DNA of 64,000 nt from Rutidosis leptorrhynchoides (lineage: Eukaryota > Streptophyta > Magnoliopsida > Asterales > Asteraceae), in contig NC_092343.1 in NCBI RefSeq assembly GCF_046630445.1, positions 135,463,501 to 135,527,500 on the forward strand, read 5' to 3'. A program made the translations under genes and the position numbers. Shown in pieces: positions 20,901 through 32,642 of the stretch. The notes beneath the pieces are model-generated. The model saw only the letters and a program-made list of their open reading frames with translations, did not search any database and was not told the DNA's origin. How positions within the stretch are numbered: the first letter of the stretch is position 1; each line of letters opens with the position of its first letter.

Positions 20901-22364
20901 TTCTGTTGTTGGTTCATATCCATTAGCTATAAGTGTAGCTAACATTTCAGCTTCATCAATTGGTTCATTTCCTTCTCCTAAAGAACATTCTCCTGTTCCT
21001 TGTAATTCTGGAAATTCTTCTAATAATTCTGCATGTGCATCTATAGTTTGAATATAATAACATGTATCATCTGCAGATTGTGGTTGTTGCATTGCTCTAT
21101 CAACTGAAAAGGTAACACTCTCATCCTCTATACTTAGGTTCAGTTTCTTACCGAACACGTCTATCATAGCTTTAGCCGTGTTTAAGAATGGTCTTCCTAA
21201 TATGAGAGGAACTTGAGAATCTTCTTCCATGTCCAGAACAACAAAGTCTACTGGAAATACTAAAGTACCAACTTTAACTAGCATGTTCTCCATTATCCCT
21301 CTAGGATATTTTATTGATCTATCGGCTAGTTGTATGCTTATTCTGGTTGGTTTCAATTCTACAAGGTCTAGTTTAGCGTATAGTGAATACGGCATTAGAT
21401 TTATACTAGCACCTAAGTCTGCCAATGCTTCTATTGAACTAAGACTACCCAGAAAACATGGAATTGTGAAACTTCCTGGATCAGATAGTTTTTCTGGTAT
21501 CTTATTCAACAGCACTGCTGAACAATTAGCATTCATAGTAACAGCCGAGAGTTCTTCCATTTTCTTTCTATTCGTGATTAGATCTTTCAAGAATTTAGCA
21601 TATCTTGGCATTCCTGAAATCACATCAATGAAAGGAAGATTTACATTTATTTGTTTAAACATATCCAAGAATTTGGATTGCTCGGCTTCAAGTTTTTCTT
21701 TCTTCATTTTACTCGGGTAAGGAAGTGGTGGTTGGTATGGTTTAACATAAGGTTTATCCTTAACTGTGTTATTTTCATTAACCTTTTCAACTACCGGTTC
21801 TTTTTCCTTATCTTGATCAGGTTGTGGTTCTTGTGGAGTAGGAATAGTTTCATCAGAAGTTACAGGTATTTCAGGTGATTTAAGTGTTGTACCACTTCTT
21901 GTGGTAATAGCTTTAGCTGTTTCATTCCGGGGGTTAGCATTTGTATCGCTAGGTAGACTTCCCGGTTTTCTTTCACCTATTAACCTTGCTAGGTTACTTA
22001 CTTCTTGTTCCAGATTTTGAATAGAAGCTTGTTGATTTCTAAATGCTTGAGCATTTTGTTCATTGGTTTGTTTTTGAGATGTGAAAAACTGCGTTTGAGT
22101 TTCAACTAGCTTCGTCATCATATCTTCTAAATTTGGCTTTTTATCATCGGTTTGTTGTGGTGGTTTGTTTTGAAAATTCGGTCTTTGCTGATTGTAAGTA
22201 TTATTGGATACTTGTTGATTGCTAGGACCTTGTTGGTTATTGTATGGAATATTTCGGTTATAATTCTGGTTTTGATTGTAAATCGGTCTTGGCGGTTGAT
22301 AATTATTCTGATAATTATTTCCAGGCCTTTGGTTTATGTATGAAATATTCTCTCTTTGTTCCAT
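17925..22364 (-). CDS. Athila-A pol (protease, RT, RNase H, integrase)
   Basis: 1479 codons, uninterrupted. The N-terminal 130 residues are Asn/Gln-rich and belong to the end of gag. Protease active site DLGAS is at 316-320. Reverse transcriptase has CIDYRKLN near 657-664, [13 protein letters not shown] near 726-738 and FMDD at 756-759. RNase H shows [19 protein letters not shown] and TDHSAL. Integrase has an HxxxH-CxxC zinc region and the D,D-E core ([29 protein letters not shown]). These make the enzymes for reverse transcription and integration. All catalytic residues I can identify are present. The 3' end overlaps a PPT-like motif (17915-17926). Confidence 0.95.
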   Translation of the reverse strand: MEQRENISYINQRPGNNYQNNYQPPRPIYNQNQNYNRNIPYNNQQGPSNQQVSNNTYNQQRPNFQNKPPQQTDDKKPNLEDMMTKLVETQTQFFTSQKQTNEQNAQAFRNQQASIQNLEQEVSNLARLIGERKPGSLPSDTNANPRNETAKAITTRSGTTLKSPEIPVTSDETIPTPQEPQPDQDKEKEPVVEKVNENNTVKDKPYVKPYQPPLPYPSKMKKEKLEAEQSKFLDMFKQINVNLPFIDVISGMPRYAKFLKDLITNRKKMEELSAVTMNANCSAVLLNKIPEKLSDPGSFTIPCFLGSLSSIEALADLGASINLMPYSLYAKLDLVELKPTRISIQLADRSIKYPRGIMENMLVKVGTLVFPVDFVVLDMEEDSQVPLILGRPFLNTAKAMIDVFGKKLNLSIEDESVTFSVDRAMQQPQSADDTCYYIQTIDAHAELLEEFPELQGTGECSLGEGNEPIDEAEMLATLIANGYEPTTEEIQMLKEEDRYRYKSSIEEPPKLELKPLPNHLEYAYLHGESELPVIISSSLTKNEKSQLISVLKAHKPAIAWKIHDIKGISPSYCTHKILMEEGHKTYVQRQRRLNPNMQDVVKKEIIKLLDAGLIYPISDSPWVSPVQCVPKKGGMTVITNEKNELIPTRTVTGWRVCIDYRKLNDATRKDHFPLPFIDQMLERLAGNSYYCFLDGFSGYFQIPIAPEDQEKTTFTCPYGTFAYKRMPFGLCNAPATFQRCMMAIFHGMIEECMEVFMDDFSVFGDTFKSCLVNLERMLIRCEKSNLVLNWEKCHFMVKEGIVLGHKISKEGIEVDRAKVDVIAKLPHPTNVRGVRSFLGHAGFYRRFIKDFSKIATPMNKLLEKDAPFIFSDECIKSFNILKEKLTNAPIMITPNWNLPFELMCDASDFAMGAVLGQRIEKRFQPIYYASKTLQGAQTNYTTTEKELLAIVFAFDKFRSYLVLAKTVVYTDHSALRYLFSKQDAKPRLIRWILLLQEFDIEIRDKKGAENLAADHLSRLENPELEVLNESAIKDNFPDEYLLKIDYKEIPWFADYANYLVCGFLEKGLSYQRRKKFFSDIKHYFWEDPHLFKSCPDGIIRRCVFGDEASKILNHCHTGPTGGHYGPQLTARKVYEAGFYWPTIYKDAHLLCKSCDACQRAGRISQRDEMPQNVIQVCEVFDIWGIDFMGPFPKSHNNLYILVAIDYVSKWAEAQALPTNDARVVVNFLKRLFARFGTPKALISDRGTHFCNNQLEKVLKRYGVTHKISTAYHPQTSGQVENTNRALKRILEKTVGSNPKEWSIKLEDALWAFRTAYKTPIGTTPFRLVYGKACHLPVEIEHKAFWALKTCNLDLHEAGRLRLSQLNELEELRHEAYENSLIYKERTKKWHDKRIRSSKEFKEGDRVLLFNSRFKLFPGKLKSRWSGPFIVKRVFPYGTIELINSNGIEFKVNGHRVKHYIQGPMEVDNEVNHNFNTTAN

Positions 22365-22371
22365 TGTTAAT

Positions 22372-23529
22372 TCAATACTTAGACAATCTTGTCAAATGTG
22401 GTCCTCCACACTGCTCACAACTAATTCGTATTGAGTGAATATCCTTAGTCATCTTTTCCATTCGTCTCTCGAAAGCATCTATCTTTGCGGAAATGGAATC
22501 TAAGTCATGGCTAGAATCGGCTCTAGCTGCTTTAGATGATCTAATGATGTCTTTTTCTTGGTGCCACTCATGTGAGTGGGAAGCAGTATTATCAATAATT
22601 TTGTAAGCATCAGTTTCGGTTTTCTTCATAATAGAACCACCAGCTGCTATATCTATGTCTTTTCTTGTAGTGATGTCGCATCCTTGGTAGAATATTTGTA
22701 CTATTTGACAGGTGTCTAAACCATGTTGCGGACATCCTCTTAACAACTTTCCATATCTTGTCCACGCCTCATATAGAGTTTCATTTGGTTTCTGTGTGAA
22801 CGTAACAATTTCTACTTGAAGTCTTACGGCTTTAGATGCAGGAAAGAATTGTTTAAGAAATTTGTCAATTAAAACGTCCCATGTATCAATCGCCCCTTCA
22901 GGTAACGATTCCAACCAATCTTTGGCTTCTCCCTTTAAAGTCCAGGGAAATAACATGAGATATATCTGTTCATCCTCCACTTCTCGTATTTTAAATAGTG
23001 TGCAGATCCTATTAAAGGTACGTAGATGTTCATTTGGATCTTCCTTCGGCGCACCACTAAATTGGCATTGATTAGTCACCATGTGTAGAATTTGTCCTTT
23101 GATTTCATAATCTGGCGCATTAATGTCTGGATGAGTAATTGCGTGACCTTGGCCAGTGCGTTTAGCTCTCATTCGGTCTTCCATACTTAAAGGTTCCAGA
23201 TTCTCCATAATTGAATTTGTTGAATCGGTATCACTAGATGCTTCAGATTTAATGGTTCGTTCCTCAACAATCTCTGTTTGAATGATTGGTGGTTCCGGAG
23301 GAAAGTTTAATGGTTCAGGATCTATGAACCGTTCCTGAATATTTTCTGGATTCTCAATTGTGAGGTTTGTTTCAAAAACTGGATTATCGGAAATTTGAAC
23401 TGAAGTACTTGGTCTACTGGATGACGATTCTAAAGAAAAATCAACGGCGGTTATATTTGTTAAACGATGTCTTGATCGAGTTACAGGTGGTGAACGTACA
23501 AAAGGTGATGAACGTCTTGCTCGGTGCAT
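22372..23529 (-). CDS. Athila-A gag
   Basis: 385 codons from ATG at 23529. The first ~130 residues are Ser/Glu/Pro-rich. The retrotransposon gag domain runs about 140-270 ([58 protein letters not shown]). It ends in a zinc-knuckle start (CEQCGGPH) that is cut by a stop at 22372-22374. Pol begins 7 bp downstream in another frame. Related elements normally read gag into pol as one ORF, so a small indel near 22375-22395 is likely; a programmed frameshift is less likely but not excluded. Confidence 0.9.
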   Translation of the reverse strand: MHRARRSSPFVRSPPVTRSRHRLTNITAVDFSLESSSSRPSTSVQISDNPVFETNLTIENPENIQERFIDPEPLNFPPEPPIIQTEIVEERTIKSEASSDTDSTNSIMENLEPLSMEDRMRAKRTGQGHAITHPDINAPDYEIKGQILHMVTNQCQFSGAPKEDPNEHLRTFNRICTLFKIREVEDEQIYLMLFPWTLKGEAKDWLESLPEGAIDTWDVLIDKFLKQFFPASKAVRLQVEIVTFTQKPNETLYEAWTRYGKLLRGCPQHGLDTCQIVQIFYQGCDITTRKDIDIAAGGSIMKKTETDAYKIIDNTASHSHEWHQEKDIIRSSKAARADSSHDLDSISAKIDAFERRMEKMTKDIHSIRISCEQCGGPHLTRLSKY

Positions 23530-24917
23530 TCACAGAATATCCTATTAGTTTTTAAAAAGGAAAGAAAAATTATAATAAGTTATCCAATCAATAGACTTTT
23601 CTGATTTTGCCCACGTTTCGAATAGCCAAAAGATGCAGCAGAGGGGCAGGATTCGTTTGGTCTCAATATAATTGAGGACTGTTTGGCTCCAATAACCCGG
23701 TCCACGTACAAATCCAACTATTACTACGAACCAGAAAATTTTGATGTCTATCAATTTAACTACTCAAAATAAATTTTCGTAATTTTAAGAAATTTAGATA
23801 AGAAGTAGAAAAAAATTCTAAGTCCTAAAAACTAGAATGGCGAGAAATAAGAGAGAAAAAGAGTTCGTCGAAAAAGGTCGAAAAAGAAAAAATGGTTGAA
23901 AAATAAAAGGTGACGGAAAAATAAAAGAAACTTATAAAAACTTAAAAATACTTAACTAATTTAGCCTTATTACTACAACTAACTTAAAATTATAATCGCA
24001 AATTGATATTACTAATTGGAATGATAATTGATACATAGTAAAAGGTGTCTAAAAATATTAAAGCTTACAGGAAAAACTAAATCCCAAATGGAAATAACTT
24101 AAAAAGAAACTAAAACTTAAAAAGGTGTCGCAAAATTCTAAAGCACCTAATTCTTAGTCTAAAGAAAAAGCACTTAAGGAATTCTACGGCAAAGCCTAAA
24201 AATCTAGGAGTAAAAATAACTATAGCAAAAACTAAGTTTAAAATTAAATATGAGCAAAAAAATACAAATATTACGCTACAACGATTAAAAAGGAACAAAA
24301 TATAAAAATATATAAAAAGTTGTAAAAAGTACAATTTTTATAAAAATATTATTTTTATATTATTTATTTTATTAAACTATTAATTTTACAATTTTAATAA
24401 AACTTAATTTAACTAAAATATATATAAATAAAAAGTAAAAGTAAAATTAAAACTTAAAAATAATAATAATAATAATTAGGTTTTAATAATAATAATAATT
24501 AAAAATAACCCGTAATCAATGCTTGATTAGGGTTTTGTCCGTGTGTCAGAAGGTCTCCACGAGTTGCGGCAAATAAAGAAGAAATCCCCGCGAGTCGCGG
24601 GGATCCAGAATTCAGTTGACAGGTTTCACTTTTTACGCGTTTTCTTTATTATTTTTTTTTTTTTTCTGTTTTCTGTTTTTTTAATTAAATAAAAGATATT
24701 AAAGCAAAAGTTATATTTTTATAAACTAAAATAGAAATAAAGAAACTTATAAAACTTAAATATTTAACAAAATCTTAAAAATACTAATATTTTTGTTTTT
24801 CTTTTTATATTTTTGAATAATTAAAACGTATTTTTACAAAAACGACTTTTAATAAAAGTAGATAAAAATCTTTTTTTTTTTATATTAGCGTTGCGCTTCC
24901 GGCTTTTAAGAGTGTTT
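23530..24917 (-). other. Athila-A 5' leader with a third palindrome pair
   Basis: About 1.4 kb of AT-rich leader between primer binding site and gag. It contains an odd palindrome with 10-bp arms, ATCCCCGCGA/TCGCGGGGAT around G, at 24584-24604, and a degenerate partner at 24555-24569. No TATA-like motif is obvious beside it and no ORF is recognisable. Confidence 0.7.
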
Positions 24918-24935
24918 CCCCAGCAGCGGCGCCAA
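24918..24935 (-). promoter_or_regulatory. Primer binding site of Athila-A (tRNA-Asp type)
   Basis: In element sense TGGCGCCGCTGCTGGGG, close to the complement of the plant tRNA-Asp 3' end used by Athila elements, with two mismatches. It lies 8 bp inside the 5' LTR. Confidence 0.8.
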
Positions 24936-24943
24936 AAATAACT

Positions 24944-26922
24944 TGATGCGAAGCGAGGTGTATATAAAATAGTTATTATTTTACTAGGAAAATACTATTA
25001 AATACGATACAATTTTACACAAGATATTTATTTATTTATAGAATGGATATACTTAAACCTTGCTACAACACTTATAGGCAGTGTACCTAATCGTACAGTA
25101 GTGTAGTTTTTAGTAAGTCCGGTTCGTTCCACAGGGAAATCTTTAAACAAAGCTCAACGCTATATTAGTTTACTTTTATAAAAATACAAATATATATATA
25201 AGTAATATTATTATTATAAAGGGGGTTTTTACCGTTTAATGACCGGTTTGTCGATTTTAAAACTTTAGTCGCAGTTAAAACCTAATGTAAAATATAAATA
25301 CAAGACTAAATTTAAATCGTAAAGTAAATAACGATAATGAAATTGCGAATAATAAAAATGTGATAAAATAAAATTGCGATAATTAAAAAGTACGATAATT
25401 AAAAGTGCGATAAAATAAAATAAATAAAAGTGCGATAATTAGAAGTGCAATTAAATATAAAATAAAGGAAATTAAATATGAAATAAAAGAATTATGCTTA
25501 TTTAAACTTCCGTAATCATGATGTTTGACGTGTTGATTTTAGTTTTATGCCCATGGGTTAATTGTCCTTTGTCCTGGATTATTCAATATGTCCGTCTGGT
25601 TTTTGTCCATAACAGTCCATCAGTCATAAATATAAATTGCAAGTGTCCTTGTCAAATTATTATTATACCCGAAGTTAAATATTCCAACTAATTGGGGATT
25701 CGAATTGTAACAAGGTTTTAATACTTTGTTTAATGAATACACCAGGTTATCGACTGCGTGTAAACCAAGGTTTTACTACTATGTTAACAATTACACCAAT
25801 TACCCTTGAATGTAATTTCACCCCTGTTTTAATTATTCTAGTGGCTATTAATCCATTCCCGTGTCCGGTTAAATGAACGATTATTCGTACATATAAATAC
25901 CCCACCCATCGTGTCCGATCGAGTGTATATGGTAATTTATAGGGACGCCCAATTGTAAATCTTTATATTAACATTAACAAACTTTCATTTAGTTAAACAA
26001 ATATAAAGCCCATTAATAGCCCATAGTCTAGTTTCCACAAGTGTCGTTCTTTTGTCCAAACCCCAATTATGGTACAAAGCCCAATTACCCAATTTTAGTA
26101 ATTAGCCCAACATCATGATTACTTCGTTTTAAATAAGCATAATAATAACTTAGCTACGAGACATTAATATAAAAAGGTTGAACATAACTTACAATGATTA
26201 AAAATAGCGTAGCGTTACACGGACAGAATTTCGACTTACACCCTTACAACATTCGCTAACATACCCTTATTATTAGAATTATAATTAAAATTAAAATATA
26301 AATTATAAATATAAATATATTTACGTATGAAGAGGAAGAGAAAAAAGATGATAAAATTTGATCAGAATTCGGTTGGCTTTATAGCCAGAGTTGAAAATTG
26401 GGGCTCCGCGACTCGCGGCAAAATGCCCTTAAAACTCCGCGAGTCGCGGAGATATATTTACAACTCACACCCTTGGAGTTTCTTGCTGCCGACGGTTTTT
26501 AATATATATATATAATATATATATATAATTAATATAATTAATTATATATTATATTATATTTATATACATAGTTAACTTGTAATTTTTAGTCCGTTGCGTC
26601 GAGCGTTAAGAGTTGACTCTGGTCCCGGTTCCGGATTTTCGAACGTCCTCGCGTACAATTTAATATCTTGTACTTTGCGTTTTGAATCTTGTACTTCTGT
26701 AATTTCGAGACGTTTCTTATCAATAATTGGAACCTTTTTGATTGTCTTTTGTTCTTTTGAGCTTTTTGGTCGTTTGCGTCTTCAATTCGTCGAATCTGTC
26801 TTTTGTCTTCACCTTTTATTTATTTAAACAAATATCACTTGTAAATAGAACAATTGCAACTAAAAGCTTGTCTTTCTTGAGGAATAATGCTATGAAATAT
26901 ATGTTCGTTTTTAGCATTATCA
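24944..26922 (-). repeat. Athila-A right LTR (5' LTR in element sense)
   Basis: 1979 bp, near-identical to 10054-12030. As the 5' LTR it would drive the genomic transcript from its promoter at 26377-26451. Confidence 0.95.
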
Positions 26923-29255
26923 GACGGCGCCGTCTACTTAGGTCCCGTTACGTGGTCATAAGTCTTTAAAACAACGTTTGACCAAAAGATATGTCGCATT
27001 CATTTCAAATGTAAAGATTGTTCAAAGTTTACAAGAATAGTTCCACCACAAGTTACGTTACAAAGTTATAAGTACAAATGAAACTTATGCGACACAATTT
27101 AAAAGTAGCCAAAAGACGCTCCATGTATGCATATATACTCGACATCCAATGCAAGTATCATAAAAATGAGCGGAAGCATGTATCATGTATCGTTCAAGGA
27201 CCTGAGAAAAACATAGAAATCTGTCAACGAAAACGTTGGTGAAATCATAGGTTTGAGTAAGTAAGTACAAGTGAACCACAAGATTTGCAACAATGAGATA
27301 ATAGTAATACATTCCAAAAGTTTGTTTCACGAGCACCCAATTATCAATGCTTAACATTCCTTCCATTGAACCCCATCACTTAGTGCTAGAACATACACTG
27401 TTTTTCGAAAATATATTTCATTCGTAAACGGTAGCGAACCGTTTGAATGAGGGTTTGTCAAACCCATATGGATCCATACAACATAAGTTCTCGCTTACAC
27501 CCGGCAAGTGTAACTAATGATAATCGAATTGAGGATTTTGTTCTAAACTCGTATGTAGAATGTTTGTTTTCCTGTACTTGTGTTCACTTAGTAAAAGAAA
27601 TGTTTATGTTTTCTCATCCCAAATGTAAGTTCAAAAAGAGTAAAAGTGGGACCATGATCTCACCTTGAGTGCACGAGTAGTAAAGTACTTCAACAAGTAA
27701 ACGTGTGCAAAGAACAATGCTAGTCTTGACCTAAACAATAGGTTGTATCAATAACGGTACACACGATAGGTCAAAGATGTTCAATTAGTCCTATGGCTCG
27801 TTAAGACTCGATCATAATAGCATGTGAATCAAATTGTCATGTTTCATGCAAGGTATAAGTATAAAAGCATGTTAGAACGATTGCACAAACATTTGGTTAA
27901 GTTTGATTAAAAGTCAACTTAGGTCGGGTCAAAGTCAACAAAAAGTCAACACGTTCGGGTCGGGTCCCGAACTATTTTTATGAGGTTTTTAATCATATAT
28001 GAGCATGTTAGAACAAGTTTCATGTGAATCGGAGGTCCATAGCATAGCAAACATTTTTCGTAAAATGACCAACGAAGACAGTGGCCTGCCAGGGTATCTG
28101 CACGGCGTCCAGATTTTCTAGACGGCGTCCAGCTTTGAAGGCTGGGACGGCGTCCAGACTTTCTGGACGGCGTCCAGCTTTGAATACTGGGACGGCGTCT
28201 AAGTATCTGGATGGCGTCCAGGTTGGATTTCAAGTCTGATGCAGAACTCCTAAGTGCACGAACCAAAAACCAAATAAACACAATTTATGATCCGCAAACA
28301 ATCAAGTCAAGTATTTTATACCGTTGGGAAGGTAATTTGACGAGGAAGACAACTAAACACATTTCATCAATCAATCTACCTATTATAACAACCAAAACCG
28401 CATCTAATGCTCAACATTAATCGCATACAAGTTCATAAATGCAATTCAATGATTCGGGCAACCAATTTACATGAATGATATGCCGTTTCGAAGGTAATCA
28501 AGCATACAATCCAACTAAACACTTACCAACCATAATCCATGGCATTCAATGCATCAAAAGTCCATTTCAAGTTCATCAAACCCTAACTCAAATTCACCAA
28601 AATCATAAATCGAGTTCATGAACTTTTCTAAAGCAACTTACACATCAAATTGAAGCTAGTGATACTAGGAACACAATTAGAACATGAACTTATAACATCT
28701 AACAACATATGATCATCCAAAATTCAAGAACAACACACCAAAATTCAAGTTCATGCTAGTTACTTCAAAACAACAAGATCGAGCATACAATTCATATATT
28801 CATGTTAGACTTGAGCCATAGACACTAATTAACACTTTTATAAGTTAAAAACATCAAGAACACAAAATCTAGTGATTTTAGAAAGTTACCCAAATGTAAT
28901 GAAATCGGTATGGAATCGAAGAGGAAGATGCAAGGATCACGAATTTGTAATTTGTTTTGTTGCTAGCTTCCTAATCCGAATTTAGATGATGAATCTTTGT
29001 ATTTGGGTGTTGAGAGAAAAAGAAGAAAGAATTAGGGAGAGAGGGGATGAATGAATGAAGGAGGAAGGGTTGACCCCTTTGACCTAGTCACCAAATTGGC
29101 ATCTTGGCAAGTTTAGCCCCTCAAGTTTGAATCGGGTGCGTGAATTACCTAAACGAGATAATTTAAAACGCGTATCAACGGGAGATGTTATAAATATATA
29201 ACGGACTTTAAAAATGAATAAACGGAAAGTAAACGGAAAAAGGCGGGATGTTACA
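26923..29255 (-). repeat. Chromo-A right LTR, remainder
   Basis: Continues the LTR begun at 10023. The first five bases are the GACGG duplication. Net LTR length is about 2359 bp, 20 bp longer than the left LTR, which equals one extra palindrome unit. Confidence 0.95.
28099..28220. repeat. Six-copy palindrome array, Chromo-A right LTR
   Basis: Copies of GGACGGCGTCC or one-base variants at 28100, 28120, 28145, 28165, 28190 and 28209 (spacing 20, 25, 20, 25, 19). One more unit than the left LTR, so the array changes copy number within one insertion's lifetime or during reverse transcription. Confidence 0.9.
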
Positions 29256-29260
29256 TGATT

Positions 29261-31524
29261 CCCATGAGTCTAATTGTTTCCAGCTTACTGTGGCTGAAGC
29301 AAACTATCTCGAAGTCAAATTTTCGGAAGAAGAAATTTGGTGTGCGATAAAAGATTGCGCAAGTGATAAAGCCCCGGGTCCGGATGGTTTTAACATGTTA
29401 TTTTATAAGAGGTTTTGGGCAATATTGCGAGAGGATCTAGTAGAGGCAATCAATGGTTTTTGGGCATCGGGCGAAATTTCAGAGGGCTGTAATTCTTCTT
29501 TTATCACTCTCATCCCTAAAAAGCTAGACCCGGTGAGTTTAAACGAATATAGGCCGATTAGTTTGATAGGAAGTTTTTACAAAATTGTTGCAAAGTTGCT
29601 TTCACTTAGACTTCGAAAGGTGATTCCTAACCTTGTGGGTTTTGAGCAAACTGCTTTTATTAAGGGTAGGAATATTTTGGATTGGGCATTTATCGCGAAT
29701 GAATCTGTTGACTTTTTAAAGAGTAACCGTAAAAGAAGCATGATTTTTAAAGTTGACTTTGAAAAAGCTTTTGATTGTCTTAGTTGGGAATTTTTGGACG
29801 ATATGATGGGATTGATGGGTTTTTGGTCTAAATGGAGAGGGTGGATTCACTCTTGTTTGAAGACGGCCTCGGTCTCGGTTCTAGTTAATGGATCCCCTAC
29901 AAAGGAATTCAAACTTGGGAGGGGAGTAAGACAAGGGGATCCCCTTTCTCCCTTTCTCTTTATCATCGAAGCGGAGGGCCTTAACTGGCTAACCAAATCG
30001 GCGGTCTTGAAGAATCTTTATCAGGGTGTGGAAATTGGCAATGACAAAGTACCGTTATCACACCTCCAATACGCGGACGATACGATTTTCTTCGGAACTT
30101 GGAGTCTTGAAAATTTTGAGAATCTTATGAAACTCCTAAAGTGTTTTGAACTATGCTCGGGTCTAAAGGTAAATTATAACAAAAGCAATCTTTTTGGTGT
30201 GGGCGTCGACGCAAAGGAAGTTGAGTTCATGGCTAATCTTTTCGGGTGTAAAGTTGGCTCGTTTCCTTTTATTCATCTTGGTTTACCAATTGGAGCAAAA
30301 ATGAACAAATTTGAAAGTTGGAAGCCGGTTATAGAGAAGTTTGGGAAAAGGCTTTCGGATTGGAAAGCACGTGCGATGTCGTTCGGTGGACGTTTGACTC
30401 TCGTGAACTCGGTCCTAAATAGTCTACCGTTGTATTACTTTTCGCTCTTCCGTGCCCCGCCTAGTGTGCTTAAAAAACTTGAGAGTGTGAGAAGAAAATT
30501 CTTTTGGGGTGGGGCGGGTGATGAGTCAAAAATCTCGTGGGTTAAATGGGATGATGTTATTCGCCCTTGGGCGGATGGCGGACTTAATATTGGTTCACTT
30601 AATTGCACTAATCTAGCTCTAATCGGCAAGTGGTGGTGGAGGTTTCTCACCGAACCCACTTCCTTGTGGGTTAGAGTTATTTCTAGTATTCATGGGGCTT
30701 CGGGTAATATTTTTTCGGGTGGGGAAATTTCACTTTCTTGTTCTACTTGGTGTAAAATTTTAAAAGCAGGTGGAGAGATTGATAAGCTTGGAGTAAACTT
30801 CTCAAACTCATTCTCAAAGAAGATTGGCAATGGCAATGGTACAAGATTTTGGGATGAAGTGTGGATCAAAGATAAACCTCTAAAAGATATTTTCAAGAGA
30901 TTAGTGCGACTTGAATCTAACCCATGTGCGTTGGTTGCGGACCGGGTATTATGGGACGGACAGAGGTGTATTCCAAATTGGGCATGGCATCGCGAAGTAA
31001 CAGGCAGAACAGGTGGAGAACTACAAGAACTTGAAAGATTAATCTCGTCTACAAGCATGGTTACAGAAAAGGAAGATCAATGGAAGTGGGGTTTGTGCGG
31101 TTCGGGTATCTTTTCAACTCATACTCTCACGAAACTAATCATGTCAAAGAGTTATCCTACAATTGAGTCCAATGAAGCAACGCGAAGAAACAATTTGATT
31201 CCAAAAAAGGTGGGTGTTTTTGTATGGAGGGTAAGGCGGAATAGACTCCCCGCTTTGTTTGAACTTGACAAGCGAGGTATTGATCTCAATTCCGTTCTTT
31301 GCCCTTTATGCGATAATGAGGTGGAAACGGTCGAACACGCTTTGTTCTCATGTGGGAAGGTTCGCGAGATATGGGATAAGGTATTAAAGTGGTGGGGACT
31401 TAACTCGACACAATACGGTTTCGACATCCTTCTTAAACAAAATGTTTTTTTGACATGTTCGGAACTAGGTGAGAAAATCTTTGCAAGCAACAATGTGGAC
31501 AAGTGCGTATCTCATTTGGAATAA
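29261..31524 (+). pseudogene. LINE ORF2, reverse transcriptase and zf-RVT part
   Basis: Non-LTR reverse transcriptase motifs appear in order: KAPGPDGFN, FIKGRNILD, FKVDFEKAFDCLSW, GRGVRQGDPLSPFLF and the catalytic LQYADDT. A zinc-binding RT-associated domain follows at the C-terminus (VGVFVWRVRRNRLP, LCPLCDNEVETVEHALFSC). It copies LINE RNA at the nicked target. A frameshift near 31470-31500 moves the last ~60 codons into another frame (31469-31681). With the TAG at 2644 this makes the LINE inactive. Confidence 0.92.
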
Positions 31525-31681
31525 TAGGAATAACAAGGTCTTCAAAAGATCAAGTTGGTCACCACCGGTTGCGCTAAACGACATTCAAGTGAAGAGTTTT
31601 GAATGGATTTCAAGAAGATATAAAACAAAACATATTGAGTGGCTTGATTGGTTACAAAGCCCGCAACTTTGTATTTTGTAA
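31469..31681 (+). pseudogene. LINE ORF2 C-terminal tail in shifted frame
   Basis: AYLIWNNRNNKVFK and the following residues are the usual end of plant LINE ORF2, here one frame off from the upstream part, ending at TAA 31679-31681. Confidence 0.8.
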
Positions 31682-31822
31682 TCATAATGGTCTCGAGTCT
31701 ATATTGAGTAGTTACTAGGTGATAGCATTCGATTCTAGCTCGGTATCATAGTGCTAGGCATCTTGTAACGAATCTTGTAAATGTTGTGCTTTAATATATT
31801 TGCAGTTCAAAAAAAAAAAAAA

Positions 31823-32000
31823 GTCAAATTGTTTTGGCTTTTAACAAAGTCATTGCAAATTATTAACATATATTTTCTGTTAGACAAAATTTGTCTTATA
31901 TTCCATAAATAGTACTATTTGCATTTTCGCTTTTCACAAAACTAACCCCTAACTTCCATTAGAATACAAATCAAACCCCTCACTTTATAATTATTATTTA
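31823..32000. other. AT-rich sequence after the LINE tail
   Basis: No gene or repeat recognised. Confidence 0.5.
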
Positions 32001-32532
32001 TCACATTACTAAAACTAAAAATACTGAATAATAACACCCACCACGTTTTACCGACTTGTACGTTGTGCTCAAACAGTTGGACCCACAGGGGCCACTACTG
32101 TGCTACAGTATTTTTAATTTTTTTTTTGGTCCCCAACGATAAAAGAAGCAACTTTCGTAAAAGAACCAACCCTACAATGTTACCAAAAAATGTCGAAAAA
32201 AATTCTTTTTTACAAAAAAAACAACTAACCTTTTTTTTCCTTTTTTTTTTCTTTTCTTCCTCAACGATAAAAGAGACAACTTTCATAAAAGGAACAATCC
32301 TTCAATGCTACCTAAAGATGTAGAAAAATATTCTTTTTTACAAAATAGATCAACTAACTTTTTTTTAAAGAAAAAAAAAACCCAAACGCTAAAAAAACAA
32401 CTTTCACAAAAGGAACGACCCTTCAATGTTAGATGTCGAAAAAAAATTTTTTTTTACAAAATAGATCAAAACTTTTTTTTAACTCGCATTCAAAACGGAG
32501 CCCCCGACGCGAAGCGAGGGCTCCACAACTAG
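32001..32532 (+). mobile_element. Probable non-autonomous Helitron (532 bp)
   Basis: The 3' end has a 7-bp GC-rich stem (GGAGCCC/GGGCTCC, 32497-32524) followed four bases later by CTAG (32529-32532) and then T. The proposed 5' end begins TC at 32001 after an A. TC...CTRR inserted between A and T with a subterminal hairpin is the Helitron signature. The 3' end is well supported, the 5' end less so. No coding capacity. Confidence 0.45.
32134..32480 (+). repeat. Three diverged ~105-bp tandem repeats
   Basis: Three successive units share CAACGATAAAAGA.., CAACTTTC.TAAAAG, TTCAATGTTA and TACAAAATAGATCAA blocks separated by T-rich runs. They lie inside the proposed Helitron. Confidence 0.65.
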
Positions 32533-32593
32533 TTGGAAACAATTGAATTGGTCTACACATTATCAACACATTGACAAACTAACGAAATGAACT

Positions 32594-32597
<4 letters not shown>

Positions 32598-32641
<44 letters not shown>
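32598..32641 (+). repeat. Poly(A) tract, ~44 bp
   Basis: Uninterrupted A run. It could be a retroposed tail, but no SINE or gene body is recognisable upstream. Confidence 0.8.

Positions 32642-32642
<1 letters not shown>

Larger units (their letters stand above)
10054..26922 (-). mobile_element. Athila-A: complete Athila-clade LTR retrotransposon, 16.87 kb
   Basis: Minus-strand element with both LTRs (10054-12030, 24944-26922), a tRNA-Asp-type primer binding site, gag, pol, a 138-codon zinc-finger ORF and a spliced env-like gene with the ATHILA ORF-1 domain. The target duplication GACGG is perfect. LTRs differ by eye at about two substitutions and one 2-bp AT indel, so insertion was very recent. 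The main lesion is a frame change between gag and pol at 22364-22380. Confidence 0.96.
2759..29255 (-). mobile_element. Chromo-A: Ty3/gypsy chromovirus-type LTR retrotransposon (Tekay/Del-like)
   Basis: Element on the minus strand: LTRs at 2759-5097 and (split) 10023-10053 plus 26928-29255, gag-pol between, iMet-type primer binding site at 10003-10020, polypurine tract beside the left LTR. Its own length is about 9.6 kb once Athila-A (10054-26922) and one GACGG copy are removed. A chromodomain-like tail after integrase and the polypurine-tract hairpin suggest a Tekay/Del chromovirus. By eye the LTRs differ at roughly 15 sites plus one 20-bp palindrome unit, so the insertion is recent. Two nonsense mutations disable gag-pol. 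Confidence 0.93.
29256..31822 (+). mobile_element. LINE, 3' half with poly(A) tail
   Basis: Begins with the second TGATT copy and continues the ORF2 frame from the left half. Ends in a 14-A tail (31809-31822). The target duplication of the LINE itself cannot be checked because its 5' end is outside the window. Confidence 0.93.
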
